Source: Porphyra umbilicalis
Lineage: Eukaryota > Rhodophyta > Bangiophyceae > Bangiales > Bangiaceae
Reading direction: 5' to 3'
NCBI GenBank assembly: GCA_002049455.2
Contig: KV918827.1
Coordinates: 1-64,000, forward strand
DNA length: 64,000 bases
Shown in pieces: positions 1 to 8,854 of the stretch. The stretch's first letter is position 1. Each line of letters opens with the position of its first letter. The position numbers and the translations under genes were made by a program. A model generated the notes under the pieces. It was given only the letters and a program-made list of their open reading frames with translations. It ran no database searches and had not been told where the DNA came from.

Positions 1-1483
1 GCGCGTGCCAACGGAAACGAGTCTGCGCCCCGCAAAAGGCAGCGTATCCCGGATGTGCGTGCCCAATCTTGGAGGCGTAGCCCCGCAGCGTTCCACGCCG
101 CGGCAACGGTGTCATGACCTGCCTGCACCCCGCGCGGCGGCCGCCCGGCGCGGGGGCACGGGGAAAGCAGGCCAATGGACGAGATGCGGCGGCGACGGCG
201 TTGTATGCGGGATAGGCCCAGTAGTATACCCAGCGCTTTCTGGGCCCCCTTTGTACGACCGCGGGGTGCACGAGGACCAGGAGCCGCGGAACAGCAAAGA
301 GACACATCCCGGGCCTCAGTGCCCCATCTGAGCTACGTTGACGGCCCGCCGCGCCGCCCCGTCGCGTTTGCCCCATCCCCTCGCCAGCAGACGCGGTTGC
401 CCAATCATGGGCCTCATGGTGAGCCTGTGGATGGCCACATGCGCGCCCGGGTGCGGCACCGCGCGCGTCGCAGTGTCATGCGGCGGCCGGCACGCGCCTG
501 CGGCCGGGCCTCGTGGCGGGTGCAGCGCCAGCGCCCCGACGGGCCGCGCGTTTGTTTTGGCACGCCAGCGCGGGCGGCCCGCCGGCGGGCACCACTACCG
601 CCGTGTTTGGTGCGGCCACAGCGGCCCACGCTCGTGCGCCTTGTGCCCCGCGATGGAGCGCGCCTGAGCGTGCAACGCCGTCGTGGTGTTGCGTAGCAGA
701 CGGGCGGGGGAGGGAGCTCCCTGAATCACGGGCGGCCAAGTGGACGCTGGTCGGTCGACGCGCCCGCGTCACTCTGTGAGCCACCCAGCCCCACACCGCG
801 CAAGCGTATCGCGCGGTTTGCATTGTGTGGATCCGCAGCGGGGGCCGGGCCCCGCACGTTGCCGCCGCTTCCGGCCCATCTCCGCCGTGCGGTCCGCTGC
901 GCACGCCCCACGTGTTTCTGTCAATGACCACCAACGCCGAGAGCGCCGCGTGTCGGTGGGGGCACAGCGGCGCCGCCTACAGCTGGAACGCCCATGGGGG
1001 GGGTCCTGAGGGCGAGCTCCCCCCCCCACCCAAAGTATCCACCATGCATGGCGCCTCATATGGGGCGGCGCGCGGGGATGGCGCTCCGCTTCCCCGCCTA
1101 CGCAAGCCGGCCCACAGCCTGCAGCGCGCCCCCTGCCCGCCGCCGTGGCCCCACGTGGAGCCCCCCGTGGGCGTGGGGTGGGTGCACCACCGGCCGCCGC
1201 GGCCGCGGCCGCCTTTGCCGCGCGCGCGCACGGCCGGCGTCGCCGGTCGCGCCGAGGCGCCCGTGCCCCATCCCGCACAGCGCCCACGCCCCGCTGGGCC
1301 AAACGCAAGTGGCACGCGCGCATAAGAGGGGGCCGCGGGCGTCCCCACTCCCCCCCTCTCGCCGCCATCGCTCATCCACCTTTGCCAACGCGCACCCACA
1401 CCCACACACACCCACCCCCCCACGGACCTCCCTCATCCACGCCCGTCTCCCAGACGGCAGCCGCGCAACTCTTGTCGCCACTA
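1..1483. other. GC-rich stretch without a supported gene
   Basis: Many open frames run through this stretch on both strands, but they overlap one another, have no recognisable domain, and are what very GC-rich DNA gives by chance. I see no gene here. The last 100 bases become a C/A-rich tract leading into the C25 run before the first gene. Confidence 0.5.
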
Positions 1484-1508
1484 CCCCCCCCCCCCCCCCC
1501 CCCCCCCC
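1484..1508 (+). promoter_or_regulatory. C25 homopolymer just upstream of a start codon
   Basis: An uninterrupted run of 25 C ends 8 bases before the ATG at 1517. Similar C-rich tracts precede the starts at 2554, 12459 and (on the minus strand) 5146. A role as a pyrimidine initiator or 5' leader element is inference; the recurrence is what the sequence shows. Confidence 0.45.
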
Positions 1509-1516
1509 TTCTCAAG

Positions 1517-1915
1517 ATGAAGGCCGTCGCCGCCATTGTTGTCCTCCTCGCCCTGGCGTCCACCGCCTCGGCGGCGGTCCTCCCCACCGTCCGCCAGCAG
1601 CCGTGCACCCCCCCCGCGCCCGGCCCGTGGACGCCGACGCTGCCGACGCCGCCGGCGCCGTGGCAGCCGACGCCCCCGGCGCCGTGGACCCCCCCCGCGC
1701 CCGGGACGGTCGCGACGCTCGTCGAAGACGACGGGGTGGTCACCGCCAAGGCGGGTGACAAGGCGTGCACCCTCACCGAGGAGCTCCCCGAGGGGGAAAC
1801 GCTGCCCGCCTACGCAACGGTGACGAGCCAGTGGGGCGTCCAGTACGCCATGATGCAGACGCTGCCGGCGGGCAAGGTCTACTCGTGCAAGCTCGAAGTC
1901 GCCGAGGAGGATTGA
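1517..1915 (+). CDS. small secreted protein with Pro-rich spacer
   Basis: A 132-residue protein. Residues 1-20 form a typical signal peptide (MKAVAAIVVLLALASTASAA, with an A-x-A cleavage site), so the product is probably secreted or enters the endomembrane system. Residues about 24-60 are a Pro/Trp/Ala-rich spacer with repeated TPPAPW-type units, followed by a compact C-terminal domain of about 70 residues that contains two cysteines (in KACTL and YSCKL), which may pair. I chose the ATG at 1517 because the signal peptide begins there; the open frame extends far upstream only through low-complexity DNA. A C25 tract ends 8 bases before the ATG, and a T-rich run follows the TGA stop by about 115 bases. 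I do not recognise the C-terminal domain; function unknown. Confidence 0.7.
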   Translation: MKAVAAIVVLLALASTASAAVLPTVRQQPCTPPAPGPWTPTLPTPPAPWQPTPPAPWTPPAPGTVATLVEDDGVVTAKAGDKACTLTEELPEGETLPAYATVTSQWGVQYAMMQTLPAGKVYSCKLEVAEED

Positions 1916-2030
1916 GGCGCGCGCGGTTCAGCGGGCGCCTCCAGGGCCCGGCGTGGACCGGGCGGGGGGGCACCTGGCGGGGGCGGTCGGCGGCGGGGGT
2001 GAGGCCGCGCCGGGGTAGAGACGCGGGCTG

Positions 2031-2048
2031 TTTTTCTTTTTTTTTTTT
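2031..2048 (+). terminator. possible T-rich 3' end signal
   Basis: Five T, one C and twelve T follow a GC-rich stretch downstream of the secreted-protein gene. A shorter T7 run sits at 3751-3757, just after the DUF1749 stop. They could mark transcript ends; no experiment or consensus known to me for this organism supports it. Confidence 0.25.
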
Positions 2049-2553
2049 CTGCCGCTAGTGCAGGAAAAAAGCTTGCCAGCGTCACTCTCGCACGAGCATC
2101 GCCCACTGGCCGCGCGTCGTGGCGGGCGCCCGCAGCGCCCGTGCACGGCCGCCGTCGCTGGCAAGGGGCCGCCGCCCCGTGCCGCCCGGCGCGCCGCAGC
2201 TCACCGCACTGGGCGACGCCACCGCCAGTCCGCACCAGCGCTCGCGCCGTCGCCGGCGCCCGCCGCTCTCGCCGGCACGTGATCCGTGACGCGGGCGTGG
2301 CGCGCCCCGCCCTTGATCCGCGCATCCAGCGGGCCACCGCCCGTCCCGTCAACAATCAAGCCCCACCCCACACCCGTGCTCTCCGCGACCATGACCGCCG
2401 CCTTTCTTTCTCCCCCGCCCCCCTCCCCTGTACCCCCCCGCCACCGCCATCCGGCCTTGAGCTTCCACCCCCCCCCCCCCCCCCCCAACCGGTACGGTAT
2501 TGCCATTCCCAGCACGTCCCCCCCTCCCCCCCCCCCACCCCCCCGCCCCCCCC

Positions 2554-2943
2554 ATGGCCGCCCCCACCGCCGCGAGCGGCATGGCCGGCACCCTCTTCCG
2601 CTACGACGCGACGCACAACCTGGTGGCGTTTGTCACCCCCCCCCCCCCCCCCCCCCCCAACCCAAGACCAAAGCACCCCCAAACCCGCCGCCCGCCCCCC
2701 CCCCGCCGGGTACCTCCTCCTCCTCGGCGGCCTCACCGACGGCCTCCTCCCCACGCCGTGGACGCCCGCCCTCGCCGCCGCCGTCGGCACCGCCCACGGG
2801 GTGGCGACCGTGCAAGCGACGCTGCGGTCGAGCTATGGGGGGTACGGGGTGGCGTCGCTCGCCACCGACGCGGAGGACATTGCCGCGCTCGTCGCCGCCG
2901 TGCGGGCCTTGCCCGTGGGGGACTCGTGTGGCGGCACTGTCGG

Positions 2944-2977
<34 letters not shown>

Positions 2978-3728
2978 GGCGGCGGCGACGGCGGTGGCGA
3001 CAGTGGTCCCGTCCCCTTGTTTCTCCTCGGCCACTCGACGGGCTGCCAGTCGGCGGTCGTGTACGCGCGCGGCGGTCCGACGCCCCCCCCGCGGGCGTCA
3101 TCCTCCACGCCCCCGTCTCGGACCGCCAGTCGCGCGCGGGCGACGCGGCCACGGCCCCCCGCGTCGCCGCCGCGGCGGCGCTCATCGCGCGCGGGCGCGG
3201 GGGGGAGCTGCTGCCGCGGCTGGCGGGGAGCACCCCCCCCCGCGGCGCGCCCACCACCCCCAACGACGCGGCCGACGGCGCGGAGGCGGCCGTCGAGCAC
3301 CTCGACGGGGGCGTGCCCATGACCGCCGACCGCTTCTTCTCGCTCGCCGCCGCCGCCGCCGACGGCGCCGCCGACGACCTCTTCTCCACCGACGTTGACG
3401 TGGCAACGTTGGGGGCGGGGGGGCTCGCCGCCCTCGCCCCCACCCCCGTCCTCGTGCTGTGGTCGGGGGCGGACGAGTTTGCGGCCGACGCGGGGGGGGA
3501 CTGGGCGCCGGGGGGGGGGATGCCGTCGCGCCTCGTTGCCGCCATGGGCGCCGGCGGCGGGGGGGGGGGGGGGGGGCGCCCAAGCGCGTCGTCATTGTGC
3601 CCGACGCGGACCACGCCGCCTCGTCGCCGGCGGCGGCGGCGGCGGTGGTGGCAGAGGTGACGGCCTTTGTCGGCCGCGCGCTGCGTGGGGAGGGGGGGGG
3701 GGGGGGCGTGATGGCAGTGTCAAAGTGA
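2554..3728 (+). CDS. DUF1749 (UPF0613) alpha/beta-hydrolase, frame broken at homopolymers
   Basis: The hallmark blocks of the fungal/plant UPF0613 family appear in order: LFRYDATHNLVAFV at the N-terminus, GGLTDGLLPTPW, SSYGGYG, the nucleophile elbow LLGHSTGCQS with the catalytic Ser, VILHAPVSDRQ, PVLVLWSGADEF with the acid, and VVIVPDADHA with the His. The fold is that of a serine hydrolase; substrates of this family are not known to me. The blocks lie in three frames. The switches coincide with a C run at about 2637-2658, C8 at 3083-3090 and G18 at 3559-3576, so homopolymer length error is the simplest explanation; decay or slippage is the alternative. Unusual Gly-rich (about 2944-3003) and Pro-rich (about 2635-2715) insertions interrupt the domain. 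The ATG at 2554 directly follows a C-rich tract; a second ATG at 2581 is also possible. Confidence 0.8.
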
Positions 3729-4080
3729 AGGGCGGGTGTGTCAAGCCTGGTCTTTTTTTGGGGCGGGTTCCCCCCACCACGCCCCCGTCGTTTCCCACGG
3801 GGGGGCTGTCGGGGGTCTGCCCCCCCCCCACCCGTCTATGCATGCTGGCCTGGGTCCGTGTGCTCGCACACCGTGCCGTTGCCCTTGTTGCCGCGGCGCG
3901 CGCCCGCGGCGCGCGTCGCCCACGCCACGCGGCGGCGGCACACGGTGACGGCCCGTCGGCTCTGGTCGGACGGGCCCCATCGCGCCTGCCGCCGAGGCGC
4001 GACCGGGGGTGGCCCTCGCCACGCCGTCGGCGCGGCCGCCGTACAAGGGTGCCCAGGGGCCCGCGCGCCCGACCGTCGCG

Positions 4081-4200
4081 CCGGTCGGCAGCCGCGGGGC
4101 CCGCCGCGCGCCGGTCGGCAGCCGCGGGGCCCGCCGCGCGCCGGTCGGCAGCCGCGGGGCGCGCCGCGCGCCGGTCGGCAGCCGCGGGGCCCGCCGCGCG
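4081..4200. repeat. four tandem copies of a 30-bp unit
   Basis: Four back-to-back 30-bp units starting with CCGGTCGGCAGCCGCGGGGC; they are identical except for one base in the third copy (4161). The unit length is a multiple of three and several frames stay open, but nothing else supports coding. It lies between two convergent genes (DUF1749 on plus, Cys-rich protein on minus). Confidence 0.9.
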
Positions 4201-4552
4201 CGTGCCCCCGGCGGAGGCGCGCGCGCCGGTGGGCGGCGCCCCGCACGTGGCGCCGCAGCGGGGGCCGCGGCGGGCCGCGAGGCCACCCAGCCGGCGTTTA
4301 GACCCGTCGGTCCACGGCGCCATGCGGACCGACCGGCGCCCGACGGGCCGGCCGGCGCCAGAGCGGGCACGCGGGGGCGCCCATCCAGACCATCCTCCCA
4401 CACACTGTCCACGGCCAGCGCTCTTTACGCGGTGCGCACTACACGTCCAGCTAGACTACCCAACGCACACGGGCGCGCGCCCAAAGGGGGCCGCCGCCGC
4501 CGCCGCGCGTCGCGCCGCGGCCACCGCCGCGGCGGCGCTCGCACCGCGCACC

Positions 4553-5146
4553 CTAATAATAGAGGGCACTGCACACGTGGTGCTCACACTTGCTGCCCCG
4601 CACGCACACGGTGCGGAGGTAGGCGCTGCACGGCTCGCCGACGGGCGTCTCCTTGACGCACGTGCGCGACACGCACCGCGTGCCGCGCTCGCAATACGCC
4701 GTCGCGGACCGGCCGCACGGCTCGCCCGCCGCCGCCTCTTTACGGCACTCGTCGTGCTTGCACTTGGTGCCGTCGACGCAGGTGAGGCCCCTGTCGCCCC
4801 CACACTCGCCGCCGAGCGGCGACGCCTCGGCGCACCTGCCGTCGACGCACGACGCGCGGCGGTCGGTGCAAAAGGCGTGCGTCGAGCCGCCGCACGCGTC
4901 GCCAATCCCCACTGGGCGCTGGCAGCGGCGGCTCTTGCACCGCCCGGGGCTGCGGCACGTCAGCCAAAAGATGCCGCACTTGCCCCCAATGGGGGCGCCC
5001 AAATAGACGGTGCGGCCGGCGGTCGACAGGGCGGCGGCGGCGGCGGTGCCGTCGGCGGCGGCGGCGACCGCCGCGGCCGTCACAGACGACGAGACGGCCA
5101 GCACCGTTGCGGCGGCCGCGACGAGGGCGACGCGGGCGCTCACCAT
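4553..5146 (-). CDS. secreted cysteine-rich repeat protein
   Basis: A 197-residue protein starting MVSARVALVAAAATVLAV, a strong signal peptide, so secretion is likely. After an Ala-rich stretch, the mature part (from about residue 45) is built of repeated cysteine modules of about 35-40 residues with the pattern G-x2-C-G ... C-x-D/S-x4-C-x3-x-C: for example CGIFWLTCRSPGRCKSRRC, then a module around AFCTDRRASCVDGRCAEASP, then CGGDRGLTCVDGTKCKHDEC and two more. Spacing resembles disulfide-rich modules of the Dickkopf/EB type, but I cannot assign a Pfam family. It ends SALYY before a TAG. The ATG was chosen for the signal peptide; on the coding strand a C11 run ends six bases upstream of it. Confidence 0.7.
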   Translation of the reverse strand: MVSARVALVAAAATVLAVSSSVTAAAVAAAADGTAAAAALSTAGRTVYLGAPIGGKCGIFWLTCRSPGRCKSRRCQRPVGIGDACGGSTHAFCTDRRASCVDGRCAEASPLGGECGGDRGLTCVDGTKCKHDECRKEAAAGEPCGRSATAYCERGTRCVSRTCVKETPVGEPCSAYLRTVCVRGSKCEHHVCSALYY

Positions 5147-6444
5147 GGCGGCGGGGGGGGGGGAGGGGGGAGAAGGCCCACGAGCGCGACCGCGGGCGGC
5201 AGCGGCGGGGGGCGTGCGCCGCGAAAAAAAGGGGCAGCGGGTGTGGGCGGCGGGGGGTGAGGCGGGCGGCGCTGGTGGGGGTACGGGGCAAGGCTGCTCC
5301 CCCGTCGGCCCGCCCGTCGGGTTCTTGTACGCCGCCGCCGCCGCCGCCGCCGTCCCCCACCCGTCCACGTGGCCGCCGACCGGCGCCGCTGCGGAGCGCG
5401 GCGCGTGTCCCCCACCCCCCCCCCCCTCCCCCCTGCACACCGCGGCCGCCATCACGTGCGGCCGCCCGCCCGCCGCGCCGACGCCCCCCCCCCCGGCGCT
5501 CGCGGCGCCAACCCCCCCCCGCCGCGCCGACCGACCGGGCGCGCGGCTGCGCGCCCGCGGCTCACCGCCCACCCCCCCCGCGTCCCGTCGGGGGCGCGCC
5601 CGACGCCCCCCCGCCGCCGCCCCCCCCGGCGCGCCCCCCCGCGCCGCCCGCAACGGCGCCCGCACCGCGTGGCGCCGCCGCCACTGCACCCCGTGCGGGG
5701 CGGGCGCGCCGCCCCATGCCCCCACGCCACCCCGTGCACGGTGGCGGCCGGCCGCTGCCGGCGGGGCGGTCACCCCCCCGACGGCACCGCCCACGGGGGC
5801 GCCCGCGGGCGCCGGGGGGGCGCGGGGAGGGGGAGGGGGGGGGGGGAGGTGCGCACCCCACCAGCGGCGCCCCGCCCGCGCACCCCGCCCGCGGCGGCGG
5901 CGGCGCGCCGGGGGCGACGGCGCGCGCGGCGCCGCGCGCCGCGCGCCGCCGCGTGCACGGCGACGCGCGGTACCGGCGCGCGGTAAGTGCCCCCCCCCCC
6001 CCCCCCCCCCCTCCCCTGTCCAACGGGGCGGGGATCCATCCCCCCCCCCCGCCGCCCGCGCCGCGGGGGCGGCCCAAAGCCGCGCCCGACGGGGCCGCGC
6101 GCGCGCCGCCGCACGCGGCTGCCGACCGCCGCGGGGCGGCAGCGGCGCGGCGGTCGCGCGCGCGCGCGCGCGCGGTCACCCCCCCCCCCCCCCTCCCGCC
6201 CACCGGGCGGTGCGCAGAGGCGCGGCGGTCGGCGCGGCGGGGGGGCCACGGACACCCCCCGCCGCCGCCGCCCACCGCCGACGCGGCGGGCACGCGGCGG
6301 CGGTCGCGGCGCGGCGGCGGCAGCCGGGGGGGGGGGGGCCGCGCCACGCGTGTGCCCCCCGCCGCCGCCGCCGCGCCGACCGCGACCGCGCGTCGGGGGG
6401 CGTCTGCGGGCGGGGGCGGTCACGGAGTGACGGCCCGGGTAGAC

Positions 6445-6493
<49 letters not shown>

Positions 6494-7732
6494 CACGGGC
6501 GGCACACTGGGGGCCGGGGCTCCCCCGTCCCCCCCCCGCCCCCCCCCCGCAGAAAATGGGGACCGCCCGCCCGCGGGCGGGGATGCGGGGACCGCCGGCG
6601 ACGCGGCCACCCCCCCGCCGCCGCCGCCCGCCCGCCCGCCCGCCCGCCCGGCGGCGGCGGTCGGCGGCAGCGGCGGCGGCGGCGGCGGCGGCGGCGGCAC
6701 CGCGGCGCGGCGCGCGGCGGCGGCGGCGCCGTCGCGCCCGCGCGTCGGCGGCACCGCGCCACATGCCAGACGGGGGAGGGAGGCACGTCATGGGGGGGCC
6801 GACCGCACGGGGGCGCGGGGGCGGCAGAGGCGGGGTGGTGGCGGCCGCGGCGGCCGCAGCTGCCGCCGCTCCCCGTCCCGCGCGGGAGGGGGGGGGGCGT
6901 CGCAGCCACCAAGCCGCCGTCCCACGGCGCGACCGCGGCGCGCGCACGTTGGGCACGCCTAAAGTCTTTTCCCTGGCCTTTAGGACAGGGTGCTCTCAAA
7001 GTGTAGTGATGCACACATATACTTAGATATAGGGACTTGATCTCCGTTTCAGAGGTGGCAGTCTGCATTCGTGTCCTCAGGGATCTGAGGGCGTGTCAGC
7101 GTTGGAAGGGTCGCGATGACGCTAAAAAGCGAATAGAATTACGTGGCTGAGAAGGACTCTCCTGCCACAAGGGTCACAGGGCCCGGACGGCGTCTGCCCC
7201 TCTGCCCCCCCCACCGCCCCGAGTTGCGCACGGCGACCGCGCGCAGCGACTTCCGGGGTTCGTCGCGCCCACGATGACCCGCGGGTGATCGTGCCTGCGC
7301 GCCGTCTTCTGTTGCGGCGGCGCGTCGGCGGTTGCTGACGCCACCTAGCGGCGCGGTTGGAGGCGCCCCATCGCGCGGCGATCAGTCCCACCCGCCCGCC
7401 CGTGCGCCGTGTCGGCCGCCCTGCCCGCCGTGCGCAGGTGCGCTGCGCGGTGGAGTGACAGCCCCTCCTGTGGGCGTCGCGCGACGCCGGCGGGCCGCCG
7501 CCGCTGCGGTGGCAGCGGCGGCACCCCTTTCCCCGCCCCACATTCTCCCCGCCACGGCAGCGTGGCTGTACGTGCCCCCGTGCGCGCTCGCGGCTATGGA
7601 GCCGGCCGGCGTGCCCGGTGTCGATGCGTCGCCGAGCGTGCCACTGCCCTGAAGGCCAGGGTATTGCACGCACGTGCCTTGAATAGTCAAGACCCAGTGT
7701 GTTAATATCGGCTCTTCTGGGTCGCGGCCGCA
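5147..7732. other. extreme-GC desert then abrupt composition change
   Basis: From 5147 to about 6955 the DNA is almost only G and C with many C and G runs; open frames of up to 650 codons exist in every phase and are judged artefacts of composition. At about 6955 the sequence changes within a few bases to moderate GC (CTAAAGTCTTTTCCCTGGCC and on). 6956-7732 holds no supported gene. Confidence 0.5.
6448..6492. repeat. (CCG)15 microsatellite
   Basis: Fifteen uninterrupted CCG triplets; related CGG-rich stretches follow at about 6650-6700. Confidence 0.9.
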
Positions 7733-8287
7733 GTTACAACCAGGCCCCACCAAGGGTATCAGATTTGCCCACGAGTACGGTATTCGGCTCTGATCCAGCC
7801 ACTGAGTATTTGCTGACAGTGCGAAGGACTTTCAGCAGTTCGAGTACGAGTATCTCCAAAACCTGACAGAGCGGGTATCAAGGGTATATACCCGCGACAT
7901 TATGGGCTGTCGGTATCCAACTTTGATATTCGCGCGGGTATGCGTATACCTTTCGCTGGACCTAAATTCCAGATCATGCAGTTAGCTGTTGATTTCGGGA
8001 CGCATTTTTTAGATTTCGTGACGTACTAATTTGTCAGGCGGCTCACGTGGTGACGGCGCCGCAGTGCGGGACGCTGTCAAGGGTATCGGCTTCTGCAGAA
8101 TTGAGAATACGAGTAGTACTCTCGGATACCCGTGGTGATTCGATGTTGCGAGTATCTGGCCACGCCCCATTCGCGAGTATGAGTATGGGCGACGCGTCGA
8201 AAAATCTCACGGGTACGAGTATATACCCGAAAAAAATACTCGGGTGATACCCTTGACGAAATACTCTCGGTGAGGCCTGGTTACAAC
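7733..8287. mobile_element. MITE-like element full of GAGTAT/GGGTAT motifs
   Basis: The left end reads GTTACAACCAGGCCCCACCA and the complement of the right end reads GTTGTAACCAGGCCTCACCG; about 22 of the first 27 positions agree, giving imperfect terminal inverted repeats 555 bp apart. The interior has about 17 copies, in both orientations, of GAGTAT or GGGTAT, clustered mostly near the two ends, as transposase-binding subterminal repeats often are. No transposase-like frame is visible, so it is probably non-autonomous. No clear target-site duplication was found; exact ends are uncertain. Confidence 0.6.
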
Positions 8288-8361
8288 GTCCCATTGGGTT
8301 CTCGCGTCAAATGCAATCGTCTATTGGTCAGATCAAAACATGTTAGCCTCCTCTCGGATTA

Positions 8362-8854
8362 CAGTGCATTCTCGTTATAACGTCCACGGATACAAGAGAC
8401 TTATGCGAAACAAAACCGAAGTTGGCGTAGATCATACGCGCGCTGGGTAACAAATTGAGGCGCCAGATGCCGTTCAAAAGCCATGGCTTCTGGAGCGGAC
8501 CGCCTCTGGTAGTTCCAAATTTGGTGGTGCGGGGCCTGGTGGTGTGGGACAGTTCGGCTCCATATCAGACAATGTGAGGACGGAGTGAGCCGACAGGTAA
8601 CGGTCTCAGGATTCTGACCGAGAAAAGGCGCTGGGGCAGTGGGGGACGTTGCCAGATAATTAATTATGATCGTGACAACGCCCTTCACGGTCCAATCGCA
8701 CGCGACAAGACTGAAAGGAAGCCTCGAAAGCCGAGCCGCCGCAGCATAGTTCGAAGGCTTCAAATCTCTTCAGCGAATCGGATACAAGCGACTTTAAACT
8801 TCAATCTGGCAGATTTATGTGAATCAGGGTGGACGTTATAACGAGAATGCACTG
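8362..8854. mobile_element. pogo/Tigger-like MITE with perfect 26-bp TIRs
   Basis: Perfect 26-bp inverted repeats at 8362-8387 and 8829-8854, starting CAGTGCATTCTCGTTATAAC, and flanked on both sides by the dinucleotide TA (8360-8361 and 8855-8856). A CAGT start with a CTCGTTATAAC core and a TA duplication are features of the pogo/Tigger branch of Tc1/mariner elements. The 493-bp body has no transposase frame, so it is non-autonomous. The perfect arms suggest it is fairly young. Confidence 0.85.

Noticed and set aside
5010-6962. Open frames of 600-650 codons on the plus strand and long ones on the minus strand
   Set aside because: They overlap in several phases, consist of Pro/Ala/Arg/Gly and follow from GC content and homopolymers; the only convincing protein in the area is the minus-strand Cys-rich one ending at 5146.
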